NCBI RefSeq assembly: GCF_001277255.1
Contig: NZ_CP012264.1
Location: 1,488,001 to 1,552,000, forward strand
Source of the DNA: Cronobacter condimenti 1330
Lineage (GTDB): Bacteria > Pseudomonadota > Gammaproteobacteria > Enterobacterales > Enterobacteriaceae
Direction: 5' to 3'
Length of the DNA stretch: 64,000 nt
The notes under the pieces were generated by a model, which worked only from the letters and a program-made list of their open reading frames with translations, ran no database searches and was not told the origin of the DNA. Position 1 is the first letter of the stretch, and each line of letters begins with the position of its first letter. This document shows positions 33,565 to 42,309 of this stretch, in pieces. The position numbers were made by a program, and so were the translations under genes.

Positions 33565-34908
33565 GTGGGCAATCTTTCGCTCGATTTTTCCGACAACGCC
33601 TTTCAGCCTCTGGCCGCACGTATGCGGCCAGAAAATCTGGCACAGTATATCGGGCAGCAGCATCTGCTGGCGCCAGGTAAGCCGTTGCCCCGCGCCATCG
33701 AAGCCGGGCATCTCCATTCAATGATCCTCTGGGGCCCGCCAGGGACCGGCAAAACCACGCTTGCGGAAGTGATTGGGCGCTATGCAAATGCTGATGTAGA
33801 GCGGATTTCTGCTGTCACGTCAGGCGTAAAAGAAATTCGCGAAGCCATTGAGCGCGCAAGGCAAAACCGTAATGCAGGTCGCCGCACTATTCTCTTCGTT
33901 GATGAAGTCCACCGTTTTAATAAAAGCCAGCAGGACGCTTTCCTGCCGCATATCGAAGACGGCACGATAACCTTTATCGGCGCAACGACCGAAAATCCAT
34001 CCTTTGAACTGAATTCGGCTCTGCTTTCGCGCGCGCGCGTATACCTGCTTAAGTCTCTGACGGTTGAAGATATCGAACAGGTGCTGACGCAGGCAATGAC
34101 CGATCGCGCGCGCGGCTACGGTGGTCAGGATATCGTTCTGCCGGATGAAACCCGCCTCGCTATTGCAGAACTGGTGAACGGGGACGCACGACGCGCGCTC
34201 AATACGCTTGAGATGATGGCCGACATGGCGCCGACCGATGACAGCGGTAAACGGGTACTCAAGCCTGAGCTGCTGACGGAAATTGCAGGCGAGCGCAGCG
34301 CGCGGTTTGATAATAAAGGCGATCGTTTTTACGATCTTATCTCTGCGCTGCACAAATCGGTGCGTGGCTCCGCACCTGACGCCGCGCTGTACTGGTATGC
34401 GCGTATCATCAGCGCTGGCGGCGACCCGCTTTATGTGGCGCGCCGCTGTCTGGCCATCGCTTCAGAAGATGTCGGCAACGCCGATCCGCGTGCGATGCAA
34501 GTAGCGATTTCAGCCTGGGATTGCTTTACCCGCGTCGGGCCTGCCGAAGGCGAAAGGGCGATTGCCCAGGCGATTGTCTATCTCGCCTGCGCGCCGAAAA
34601 GCAATGCCGTTTACACTGCCTTTAAAGCGGCGCTCCGGGATGCTCGTGAACGCCCTGATTTCGACGTGCCGGAGCATTTACGTAATGCGCCAACGAAGCT
34701 CATGAAAGAAATGGGCTACGGGCAGGAATACCGTTATGCACATGACGAACCCAATGCCTATGCGGCTGGTGAAGAGTATTTCCCGTCCGAAATGGCACAA
34801 ACGCGTTACTATCATCCCACCAACAGAGGTCTTGAAGGCAAGATTGGCGAAAAGCTAGCCTGGCTTGCTGAACAGGATCAGAAAAGCCCCACAAAACGCT
34901 ACCGCTAA
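33565..34908 (+). CDS. rarA: RarA (MgsA), replication-associated recombination AAA+ ATPase
   Basis: RarA is a clamp-loader-like tetrameric ATPase acting at stalled replication forks. It has 447 residues, equal to E. coli. Walker A GPPGTGKT is at residues 57-64 and Walker B LFVDEVHRFNKSQQD follows; sensor and C-terminal tetramerisation regions are present (LYWYARIISAGGDPLYVARR). The start codon is GTG at 33565 with AGAGGT upstream. It lies 8 bp after lolA. Confidence 0.96.
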   Translation: MGNLSLDFSDNAFQPLAARMRPENLAQYIGQQHLLAPGKPLPRAIEAGHLHSMILWGPPGTGKTTLAEVIGRYANADVERISAVTSGVKEIREAIERARQNRNAGRRTILFVDEVHRFNKSQQDAFLPHIEDGTITFIGATTENPSFELNSALLSRARVYLLKSLTVEDIEQVLTQAMTDRARGYGGQDIVLPDETRLAIAELVNGDARRALNTLEMMADMAPTDDSGKRVLKPELLTEIAGERSARFDNKGDRFYDLISALHKSVRGSAPDAALYWYARIISAGGDPLYVARRCLAIASEDVGNADPRAMQVAISAWDCFTRVGPAEGERAIAQAIVYLACAPKSNAVYTAFKAALRDARERPDFDVPEHLRNAPTKLMKEMGYGQEYRYAHDEPNAYAAGEEYFPSEMAQTRYYHPTNRGLEGKIGEKLAWLAEQDQKSPTKRYR

Positions 34909-35004
34909 TGCGGTCGTTGCGGTAAGGTTAATCGTTGAATATCAGTGCGACCGCAGGCAGCGGTCGCCTTTCCCTTTTCTTTTTTCGATAAGCACAGGAT
35001 AAGC

Positions 35005-36297
35005 ATGCTCGATCCCAATCTGCTGCGTACCGAGCCAGACGCAGTCGCAGAAAAACTGGCACGCCGGGGCTTTAAGCTGGATGTAGATAAGCTGGTCGCT
35101 CTTGAGGAGCGTCGTAAAGTTCTGCAGGTAAAAACTGAAAACCTGCAGGCTGAACGTAACTCGCGATCGAAATCCATCGGCCAGGCGAAAGCGCGTGGGG
35201 AGGATATTGAGCCGCTTCGTCTGGAAGTTAACAAGCTTGGCGAAGAGCTCGACGCGGCGAAAAATGAACTCGACGCGCTGCTGGCGGAAATCCGCGATAT
35301 CGCGCTGACTATTCCTAACCTGCCGGATGATGATGTGCCGGTCGGTAAAGACGACAGCGATAACGTAGAAGTCAGCCGTTGGGGCACGCCGCGTAAATTC
35401 GATTTTGACGTGCGCGATCATGTCACGCTTGGCGAAATGCATGGCGGGCTTGATTTCGCGAGCGCCGTTAAGCTGACCGGCTCTCGTTTTGTGGTGATGA
35501 AAGGGCAAATCGCCCGTCTGCACCGCGCGCTGGCGCAGTTCATGCTGGATCTGCATACCGAAGAGCATGGCTATAGCGAAAACTATGTGCCGTATCTGGT
35601 TAACCACGATACGCTCTATGGCACCGGTCAGTTGCCGAAATTCGCAGGCGATCTCTTCCATACTCGTCCGCTGGAAGAAGAAGCGGACAGCAGTAACTAC
35701 GCGCTGATCCCGACGGCGGAAGTGCCGCTCACTAACCTTGTGCGTGATGAGATAATCGACGAAGACGCGCTGCCAATCAAAATGACCGCACATACGCCGT
35801 GCTTCCGTTCAGAAGCGGGTTCATATGGTCGTGATACGCGCGGTCTGATTCGTATGCACCAGTTCGATAAAGTTGAAATGGTGCAGATCGTCCGTCCGGA
35901 AGATTCCATGCAGGCACTGGAAGAGATGACGGGCCATGCGGAAAAAGTTCTGCAACTGCTGGGCCTGCCGTATCGTAAGATGCTGTTGTGCACAGGGGAT
36001 ATGGGCTTTGGGGCGCGTAAAACCTATGATCTGGAAGTCTGGATCCCGGCGCAGGATACGTATCGTGAAATCTCATCCTGCTCTAACGTATGGGATTTCC
36101 AGGCGCGTCGCATGCAGGCACGCTGCCGTAGCAAGTCTGATAAAAAGACGCGTCTGGTGCACACTCTGAACGGTTCTGGCCTGGCCGTGGGCCGTACTCT
36201 GGTTGCGGTGCTGGAAAACTATCAACAGGCTGATGGCCGCATTGAAGTTCCGGAAGTCCTCCGTCCATATATGAAAGGCCTTGAGTTTATCGGTTAA
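35005..36297 (+). CDS. serS: SerS, seryl-tRNA synthetase
   Basis: SerS is a class II aminoacyl-tRNA synthetase charging tRNA-Ser and tRNA-Sec. It has 430 residues. An N-terminal antiparallel coiled coil (about 28-100, highly charged) contacts the tRNA long variable arm. Motif 2 is seen in CFRSEAGSYGRDTRGLIRMHQFDKVE and motif 3 near the C-terminus (GSGLAVGRTLVAVLENYQ). The start is ATG 35005 (MLDPNLLRTEPDAV) with AGGA upstream; the frame extends 20 codons further. Confidence 0.98.
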   Translation: MLDPNLLRTEPDAVAEKLARRGFKLDVDKLVALEERRKVLQVKTENLQAERNSRSKSIGQAKARGEDIEPLRLEVNKLGEELDAAKNELDALLAEIRDIALTIPNLPDDDVPVGKDDSDNVEVSRWGTPRKFDFDVRDHVTLGEMHGGLDFASAVKLTGSRFVVMKGQIARLHRALAQFMLDLHTEEHGYSENYVPYLVNHDTLYGTGQLPKFAGDLFHTRPLEEEADSSNYALIPTAEVPLTNLVRDEIIDEDALPIKMTAHTPCFRSEAGSYGRDTRGLIRMHQFDKVEMVQIVRPEDSMQALEEMTGHAEKVLQLLGLPYRKMLLCTGDMGFGARKTYDLEVWIPAQDTYREISSCSNVWDFQARRMQARCRSKSDKKTRLVHTLNGSGLAVGRTLVAVLENYQQADGRIEVPEVLRPYMKGLEFIG

Positions 36298-36591
36298 GAT
36301 AAATTCACTATCTTTTAAAGCGCCTGCGGGCGCTTTTTTCGTTTTAATACCGCTTCTTTTTCTCGTGTTTATTGATAAATTTTTTCATGGAAGTAAACCC
36401 CCGCTTTATTTTGCTAACGCGCTATTTTAAATAGAGAAATTTAAAAGTTTTGGCCTTATGGGGTATCGGATAAATCAAGGCTATTCATCGACAACCCTTT
36501 TTAACCGAAAAAGACGATTTCTGGCAGATTGACTTTGGCGCGGCTGGTGGCATGATGCGCACGAATTCTGATCTTCCTCACGGTTTATTCC
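36298..36591. promoter_or_regulatory. serS-ycaD intergenic region
   Basis: This 294-bp AT-rich stretch begins with the serS terminator. In E. coli dmsABC and further genes lie between serS and ycaD; nothing of them is visible here. The second half should contain the ycaD promoter, which I could not assign. Confidence 0.4.
36317..36339 (+). terminator. serS terminator
   Basis: AAAGCGCC (36317-36324), loop TGCG and GGCGCTTT (36329-36336), then further T residues. It is a classic rho-independent terminator 20 bp after serS. Confidence 0.9.
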
Positions 36592-37740
36592 ATGACTACC
36601 TATACCCGGCCAGTGCTGCTTCTGCTCTGTGGCCTGCTTCTGTTGACCCTCGCGATAGCGGTGTTAAATACGCTGGTACCGCTGTGGCTTGCCCATGAAA
36701 ATTTGCCTACCTGGCAGGTCGGCATGGTCGGCTCATCTTATTTTACCGGCAACCTTCTGGGTACACTGGTTACCGGCGCGCTGATTAAACGTTTTGGATT
36801 TAATCGCAGCTATTATATTGCCTCGCTGATTTTCGCTGTAGGTTGCGCCGGCCTCGGGTTGACGATTGGTTTCTGGAGCTGGCTTGCATGGCGCTTCATT
36901 GCGGGTATCGGCTGCGCGATGATTTGGGTGGTGGTTGAAAGCGCATTGATGTGCAGCGGCACGTCACGTAACCGTGGTCGTCTGCTCGCCGCGTATATGA
37001 TGGTCTATTATCTCGGCACGGTCGCCGGTCAGCTGATGGTTAGCAAACTGCCTACCGACCTGGTAAGCGTTCTGCCATGGGTGACAGGCATGGTTATGGC
37101 AGCCATCCTGCCATTGCTCTTTACGCGCATCGTGAACAGCAGCAGCGAGCATCAGGAGAAAACCCATATCTGGCCAATGTTTAAGCTGCGCCAGGCGCGT
37201 CTTGGTGTTAACGGCTGTGTTATCTCCGGGATTGTGCTGGGCTCGCTGTATGGCCTGATGCCGCTTTACCTGAATCATCAGGGCGTCAGCGATTCTGGTA
37301 TTGGTTTCTGGATGGCAGTCATGGTTAGCGCCGGGATTGTCGGTCAGTGGCCGATAGGAAAGCTCGCTGACCGTTTCGGGCGTCTGCTGGTGTTGCGAGT
37401 ACAAGTTTTTGTGGTGATCGTCGGCTGTATGGCGATGCTGTCGCAAGCGGCAATGGCGCCAACGCTGTTTGTCCTTGGCGCTGCGGGCTTTACGCTTTAT
37501 CCGGTGGCGATGGCCTGGGCCTGTGAGAAGGTAGAGCATCATCAGCTGGTAGCCATGAATCAGGCTCTGCTGTTGAGTTACACGATCGGCAGCCTCTTAG
37601 GGCCGACATTTACCGCTATGCTCATGCAGAGCTACTCAGACAGTTTGCTGTTTGTGATGATCGCCAGCGTGTCGTTTGTCTACCTGATGATGCTGATGCG
37701 TAAAGCGGGTCACCATCCTACGCCCGTGGCTCATGCCTGA
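36592..37740 (+). CDS. ycaD: YcaD, MFS-type transporter
   Basis: This is a 382-residue major facilitator superfamily protein with 12 hydrophobic helices; substrate unknown. It matches E. coli YcaD. The N-terminal half has the MFS loop 2-3 pattern (GALIKRFGFNRSYYIASLIF) and the C-terminal half the matching GKLADRFGRLLVLRVQVF. It is convergent with pflA, separated by a terminator. Confidence 0.93.
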   Translation: MTTYTRPVLLLLCGLLLLTLAIAVLNTLVPLWLAHENLPTWQVGMVGSSYFTGNLLGTLVTGALIKRFGFNRSYYIASLIFAVGCAGLGLTIGFWSWLAWRFIAGIGCAMIWVVVESALMCSGTSRNRGRLLAAYMMVYYLGTVAGQLMVSKLPTDLVSVLPWVTGMVMAAILPLLFTRIVNSSSEHQEKTHIWPMFKLRQARLGVNGCVISGIVLGSLYGLMPLYLNHQGVSDSGIGFWMAVMVSAGIVGQWPIGKLADRFGRLLVLRVQVFVVIVGCMAMLSQAAMAPTLFVLGAAGFTLYPVAMAWACEKVEHHQLVAMNQALLLSYTIGSLLGPTFTAMLMQSYSDSLLFVMIASVSFVYLMMLMRKAGHHPTPVAHA

Positions 37741-37746
37741 TAACAA

Positions 37747-37774
37747 AACGCCCGCTTAATGCGGGCGTTGTTTT
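37747..37774. terminator. ycaD/pflA bidirectional terminator
   Basis: AACGCCCGC (37747-37755), 5-nt loop and GCGGGCGTT (37761-37769), followed by GTTTT on the plus strand and AAAA-complement T residues on the minus strand. It separates convergent ycaD and pflA. Confidence 0.85.
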
Positions 37775-38513
37775 AGTACATCACTTTGTGACCGTATTGC
37801 TCAAGGATGCCTTTCACCCGTTCCATCGTTTCTTTCTTCGGCGGTTTTACACCGTCGAGTTTGTACTCTTCACCCATTGCCACCCATTTATGCTTGCCGA
37901 GTTCGTGGTAGGGCAGCAGTTCAATTTTTTCAATATTACCCATTTCACGGGTAAATTCGCCGAGGCGATGTGCGGAATCATCATCATCTGACCAGCCGGG
38001 CACGACCACATAACGTATCCAGGTCTTAATCCCTTTAGCCGCAATATAACGAGCAAATTCCAGTGTGCGGTGATTAGAAACGCCCACCAGATTCTGGTGG
38101 ATCTCGTCATTCATCTGTTTGAGATCGAGCATGACCAGATCGGTGACTTCCAGTAACTCGTCAATGACGGGATCGTAACGGCGCACAAAACCGTTGGTAT
38201 CGAGGCAAGTATGAATACCTTCATTCTTACAGGCGCGGAACCAGTCGCGTACGAATTCTGCCTGCAGTATCGCCTCGCCGCCAGAGGCGGTAACGCCACC
38301 GCCCGAAGCATTCATGAAATGCCGGTAGGTCACTACCTCTTTCATCAGCTCTTCGACCGTAATTTCTTTACCGCCATGCGTGTCCCAGGTGTCGCGGTTA
38401 TGGCAATAAAGGCAGCGCATCAGGCAGCCCTGAAAGAAGGTGATAAAACGGATCCCCGGGCCGTCGACGGTGCCACAGGATTCATAGGAGTGAATGCGAC
38501 CAATTACTGACAT
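37773..38513 (-). CDS. pflA: PflA, pyruvate formate-lyase activating enzyme
   Basis: PflA is a radical-SAM enzyme that installs the glycyl radical on PflB under anaerobic conditions. It has 246 residues, equal to E. coli. The radical-SAM cluster motif CLMRCLYC has Cys30, Cys34 and Cys37. GGEAILQ and LDTNGF motifs of the SAM site follow. It is downstream of pflB, separated by 195 bp containing a hairpin, so it probably also has its own promoter. Confidence 0.97.
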   Translation of the reverse strand: MSVIGRIHSYESCGTVDGPGIRFITFFQGCLMRCLYCHNRDTWDTHGGKEITVEELMKEVVTYRHFMNASGGGVTASGGEAILQAEFVRDWFRACKNEGIHTCLDTNGFVRRYDPVIDELLEVTDLVMLDLKQMNDEIHQNLVGVSNHRTLEFARYIAAKGIKTWIRYVVVPGWSDDDDSAHRLGEFTREMGNIEKIELLPYHELGKHKWVAMGEEYKLDGVKPPKKETMERVKGILEQYGHKVMY

Positions 38514-38654
38514 TGCGGTGTTATCTCCAGTTCAGGCCCGATGCAGCGGGGCCGGGTGAGCGCGGTCTGTGCCGCGTCGAGTCTTTTTTGCGAGATAACT
38601 GAATTATAGTCAGTTGCCTTGCAGAAAAGGCTCAGGCTGGGGTGCGTTATAAGA

Positions 38655-38678
38655 AAGGCCCCACAAATGTGGAGCCTT
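38655..38678 (-). terminator. pflB terminator
   Basis: AAGGCCCCAC (38655-38664), loop AAAT and GTGGAGCCTT (38669-38678), one G-U wobble. On the minus strand it is followed by TCTTAT, 30 bp past the pflB stop. Confidence 0.75.
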
Positions 38679-38708
38679 CATTTTACGCGTTTTCAGTCAG
38701 AGCGGGTA

Positions 38709-40991
38709 TTACATTGTCTGAGTGAAGGTACGGGTGATGACGTCCTGCTGCTGCTCTTTGGTCAGCGAGTTGAAGCGCACCGCGTAGCCAGAGACACGAA
38801 TGGTCAGCTGCGGGTATTTCTCAGGATGTTCCATCGCATCCAGCAGCATTTCGCGGTTCATGACGTTCACGTTGAGGTGCTGACCACCTTCGATGGAGGC
38901 TTCATGGTGGAAGTAACCATCCATCAAGCCTGCCAGGTTGGTTTTACGCACTTCATCATCTTTACCCAGCGCGTTCGGTACGATGGAGAAGGTATAAGAG
39001 ATACCATCTTTCGCGTAGGCGAACGGCAGTTTAGCAACAGACGTCAGAGAAGCGACAGCGCCTTTCTGGTCACGACCGTGCATCGGGTTAGCACCTGGGC
39101 CAAACGGTGCGCCAGCGCGGCGACCATCAGGGGTGTTACCCGTTTTCTTACCATAAACCACGTTAGAGGTAATGGTCAGCACGGACTGTGTCGGGATAGC
39201 GTTGCGGTAAGTATTGAGTTTCTGAATTTTCTTCATGAAACGTTCTACCAGGTCAACCGCCAGGTCATCCACGCGAGCGTCGTTGTTACCAAACTGCGGG
39301 TATTCGCCTTCGATTTCAAAGTCGATAGCCAGGCCGTCTTCATCGCGAATCGGTTTCACTTTCGCGTATTTGATAGCAGACAGTGAGTCAGCCGCGACAG
39401 AAAGACCTGCGATACCACACGCCATGGTACGGATAACATCGCGATCGTGCAGCGCCATCAGAGAAGCTTCGTAGCTATATTTGTCATGCATGTAATGGAT
39501 GATGTTCAGGGCTGTGACATATTGTTTCGCCAGCCAGTCCATGAAGTGATCCATACGATTCATAACTTCGTCGAAGTTCAGCAAATCGCCTTTAATCGGC
39601 TCAGATTTCGGGCCAACCTGCATTTTCAGTTTTTCGTCAACGCCGCCGTTGATTGCATACAGCATGGTTTTCGCAAGGTTTGCGCGAGCACCAAAGAACT
39701 GCATTTGCTTACCAACAACCATCGGGCTTACGCAGCACGCGATAGCGTAATCGTCGTTGTTGAAGTCCGGACGCATCAGGTCATCGTTCTCATACTGCAG
39801 AGAAGAGGTGTCGATGGAAACTTTCGCTGCGAATTTCTTGAAGTTCAGCGGCAGTTTTTCGGACCACAGGATAGTGATGTTCGGCTCCGGAGACGGCCCC
39901 ATGGTGTACAGGGTGTTGAGGAAGCGGAAGCTGTTTTTGGTAACCAGCGTACGACCGTCAACGCCCATACCACCGACAGATTCGGTCGCCCAAATCGGGT
40001 CGCCTGAGAACAGCTCATCATATTCCGGGGTACGCAGGAAACGCACCATACGCAGTTTCATGACCAGGTGGTCGATCAGTTCCTGGGCTTCCTGCTCGTT
40101 GAGTTTGCCTGCTTTCAGGTCGCGTTCGATGTAAACGTCGAGGAACGTAGATACACGGCCGAAAGACATCGCCGCACCGTTCTGGGATTTCACTGCGGCC
40201 AGGTAGCCGAAGTAAGTCCACTGTACCGCTTCCAGCGCGTTTGTAGCCGGACCAGAGATATCGCAGCCATATTTTGCTGCCATTTCTTTAATCTGACCCA
40301 GCGCGCGATGCTGGTCAGCAATCTCTTCGCGCAGGCGAATAGTTGCTTCCAGGTTAACACCGTTTTCCAGATCCTGCTGCAGAGAGACAAACTGGGCATA
40401 TTTGTCTTTCATCAGGTAGTCGATACCGTACAGCGCAACACGACGGTAGTCACCGATGATACGACCACGGCCATACGCATCCGGGAGACCGGTCAGTACA
40501 CCGGATTTACGGCAGTTCAGGATGTCTTTGGTGTAAACATCAAATACACCCTGGTTATGGGTTTTACGGTATTCGGTGAAGATTTTTTTCAGCTGCGGAT
40601 CCAGCTCGCGGTTATACGCTTTGCAGGAACCCTCAACCATTTTGATACCGCCAAACGGGATGATGGCGCGTTTAAGCGGAGCTTCAGTCTGCAGACCAAC
40701 AATTTTTTCCAGCGATTTGTTGATGTAACCCGCGTCGTGCGAAGTGATGGTGGACGCCACGGAAGTGTCGAAGTCAACTGGCGCATGCGTGCGGTTTTCC
40801 AGTTTGACGCCTTCCATGACTTTGTCCCACAGGGTAGTGGTGGCTTGAGTTGCGCCAGCCAGGAAGGACTCATCACCCTCGTACGGCGTGTAGTTTTTCT
40901 GGATAAAGTCGCGGACGTTGACTTCATTCTGCCAGTCGCCTTTCGCGAAACCTTCCCAGGCTGTGGCTAACTTTTCATTAAGCTCGGACAT
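38709..40991 (-). CDS. pflB: PflB, pyruvate formate-lyase
   Basis: PflB is the glycyl-radical enzyme converting pyruvate and CoA to acetyl-CoA and formate in fermentation. It has 760 residues, equal to E. coli. The active-site Cys pair is in YAIACCVSPMVVG (about 418-419), and the radical glycine sits in RVSGYAVRF near residue 735. It starts MSELNEKLATAWEGFAKGDW. It lies 51 bp downstream of focA and is transcribed with it from the anaerobic promoter upstream of focA, with possible internal promoters inside focA as in E. coli. Confidence 0.98.
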   Translation of the reverse strand: MSELNEKLATAWEGFAKGDWQNEVNVRDFIQKNYTPYEGDESFLAGATQATTTLWDKVMEGVKLENRTHAPVDFDTSVASTITSHDAGYINKSLEKIVGLQTEAPLKRAIIPFGGIKMVEGSCKAYNRELDPQLKKIFTEYRKTHNQGVFDVYTKDILNCRKSGVLTGLPDAYGRGRIIGDYRRVALYGIDYLMKDKYAQFVSLQQDLENGVNLEATIRLREEIADQHRALGQIKEMAAKYGCDISGPATNALEAVQWTYFGYLAAVKSQNGAAMSFGRVSTFLDVYIERDLKAGKLNEQEAQELIDHLVMKLRMVRFLRTPEYDELFSGDPIWATESVGGMGVDGRTLVTKNSFRFLNTLYTMGPSPEPNITILWSEKLPLNFKKFAAKVSIDTSSLQYENDDLMRPDFNNDDYAIACCVSPMVVGKQMQFFGARANLAKTMLYAINGGVDEKLKMQVGPKSEPIKGDLLNFDEVMNRMDHFMDWLAKQYVTALNIIHYMHDKYSYEASLMALHDRDVIRTMACGIAGLSVAADSLSAIKYAKVKPIRDEDGLAIDFEIEGEYPQFGNNDARVDDLAVDLVERFMKKIQKLNTYRNAIPTQSVLTITSNVVYGKKTGNTPDGRRAGAPFGPGANPMHGRDQKGAVASLTSVAKLPFAYAKDGISYTFSIVPNALGKDDEVRKTNLAGLMDGYFHHEASIEGGQHLNVNVMNREMLLDAMEHPEKYPQLTIRVSGYAVRFNSLTKEQQQDVITRTFTQTM

Positions 40992-41042
40992 GTAACACCT
41001 ACCTTCTTAAGTGGATTTTTTATTTACTGCCTGGAACAACTA

Positions 41043-41900
41043 TCAGCGATGGTCGTCGCCACGCAGGTAAATGACCCAGTATGTCAATCCGACAAGCAAA
41101 CCCCCACCAATAATATTACCTATGGTTACCGGTATCAGGTTATCAATGATGAAATTCATCACGGTCAGATGAGAAAATTGATCCGGCGAAGCGTGAATGG
41201 CGCTCCAGAACTCCGGGCTGCCAAAGTGACGAATCACTATCCCCATTGGGATCATAAACATGTTGGCGATACTGTGTTCGAAACCGCTGGCCACAAACAT
41301 TCCAACCGGCAGAATCATAATAAAAGCTTTATCAATCAGGCTGCGGCCTGAATAGCTCATCCAGACGGCCAGACACACCATAAGGTTAGCCAGGATGCCG
41401 AGGCACACGGCCTCAATAAAAGTATGTTCGACTTTATGTGACGCGGTTTGCAGAACGTTGAGTCCCCAACCGCCATTGGCGGTCATATACTCGCCAGAAA
41501 GCCACATCAGTAAAACAAAGAGCAGGGCGCCGATCAGGTTGCCCACATAAACATTCAGCCAGTTGCGCGCCAGTTGTCCCCAAGTGATGCGACCGCTGGC
41601 TTTAGCGACAACAATCAGTACCGTAGAGGTAAAGAGATCGGCGCCGCAAATGACGCAAAGAATCAGACCGAGAGAGAAACAGGTGCCGCCAATCAGTTTT
41701 GCAATGCCGAAAGGCATGGTGGCAGTGCCGGTGGTGGCGGTGATATAGAAAACAAAAGCAATTGAGATAAATACGCCAGCCGTAATTGCCAGATAAAACG
41801 TCTTTAACGGATGTTTCGTGGCTTTATAAACACCCGCTTCCTCGGCGACTTTGGCCATAGCAGCGGGGAGTAATGAATCAAAAGGGTTGTCAGCTTTCAC
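41043..41900 (-). CDS. focA: FocA, formate channel
   Basis: FocA is a pentameric formate/nitrite-transporter-family channel that exports or imports formate made by PflB. It has 285 residues with six hydrophobic helices; FNT signatures include CGADLFTST and the pore histidine in GFEHSIANMFMIPMG. The start is a GTG at 41898-41900 giving VKADNPFDSLLPAAMA; the frame is open 74 codons further upstream, but that part is low-complexity promoter DNA. It is the first gene of focA-pflB. Confidence 0.95.
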   Translation of the reverse strand: MKADNPFDSLLPAAMAKVAEEAGVYKATKHPLKTFYLAITAGVFISIAFVFYITATTGTATMPFGIAKLIGGTCFSLGLILCVICGADLFTSTVLIVVAKASGRITWGQLARNWLNVYVGNLIGALLFVLLMWLSGEYMTANGGWGLNVLQTASHKVEHTFIEAVCLGILANLMVCLAVWMSYSGRSLIDKAFIMILPVGMFVASGFEHSIANMFMIPMGIVIRHFGSPEFWSAIHASPDQFSHLTVMNFIIDNLIPVTIGNIIGGGLLVGLTYWVIYLRGDDHR

Positions 41901-41932
41901 ACTAACTCTCTCTTTATTTATTCGGCGAGTTG

Positions 41933-41974
41933 ATACTAACAAAGCATGATGGAGTAAAATTTGATATGGATCAT
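41933..41974 (-). promoter_or_regulatory. Class II FNR-dependent focA promoter
   Basis: On the minus strand an FNR box ATGAT-CCAT-ATCAA (41961-41974; 9 of 10 consensus bases) is centred 29.5 bp upstream of a -10 hexamer TAGTAT (41933-41938). That places FNR at -41.5 relative to a start near 41926, the textbook class II geometry for anaerobic activation. The predicted start is about 26 bp before the focA GTG. Confidence 0.75.
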
Positions 41975-42028
41975 ATCTCGCCAGGTTTGCAGGACTGAAA
42001 AGCGTCTGGTTTTTGCGCAATTTCAGGT

Positions 42029-42041
42029 TAACTTTTTGATT
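42029..42041 (-). promoter_or_regulatory. IHF consensus site upstream of focA
   Basis: The minus strand reads AATCAAAAAGTTA, a full match to WATCAANNNNTTR. It lies about 70 bp upstream of the FNR box. IHF is known to contribute to anaerobic pfl activation in E. coli. Confidence 0.6.
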
Positions 42042-42223
42042 ATCCAATAAAAAATAAATTTTAAATATTATTAAATGAGTTGAAAAAAAGCGGTTTCTCT
42101 CTCCCCATAAGGTGTTAATCACTCTAAATTATTGGCTAAAAAAAGTAACAATCAAGCCGGGTGGATATAATTAATATTCACCAGTAATTAACCCGATTTT
42201 TACAATTAAGTGTTTAGCCAGAC

Positions 42224-42254
42224 AAATAAAAACGGGGCCGTAAACGTGCCCCGT
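42224..42254 (-). terminator. ycaO terminator
   Basis: ACGGGGC (42232-42238), 9-nt loop and GCCCCGT (42248-42254). Read on the minus strand it is followed by TTTTATTT, about 50 bp after the ycaO stop. Confidence 0.8.
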
Positions 42255-42286
42255 CATATTCGCTAAACATAAGTGTGAAGCTAGTC

Positions 42287-42309
42287 AATTGATATGCGTT
42301 ATATCAATT
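42287..42309. repeat. 23-bp dyad overlapping the ycaO stop codon
   Basis: AATTGATAT (42287-42295), GCGTT and ATATCAATT (42301-42309) form a perfect 9-bp inverted repeat that includes the ycaO stop codon at 42304-42306. It could be a transcript-end stem or a protein site. Confidence 0.6.

Larger units (their letters stand above)
41901..42303. promoter_or_regulatory. focA-pflB control region (403 bp)
   Basis: This AT-rich non-coding region between ycaO and focA holds, in order on the minus strand, the ycaO terminator, an IHF-consensus site, a class II FNR site and a sigma70 -10 box. The layout agrees with the multi-promoter pfl regulatory region known from E. coli. No other gene is visible. 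Confidence 0.75.

Noticed and set aside
41901..42122. N-terminal extension of FocA by 74 codons.
   Set aside because: The extension is AT-rich promoter DNA containing the FNR and IHF sites; FocA homologues begin at the KADNPF segment.
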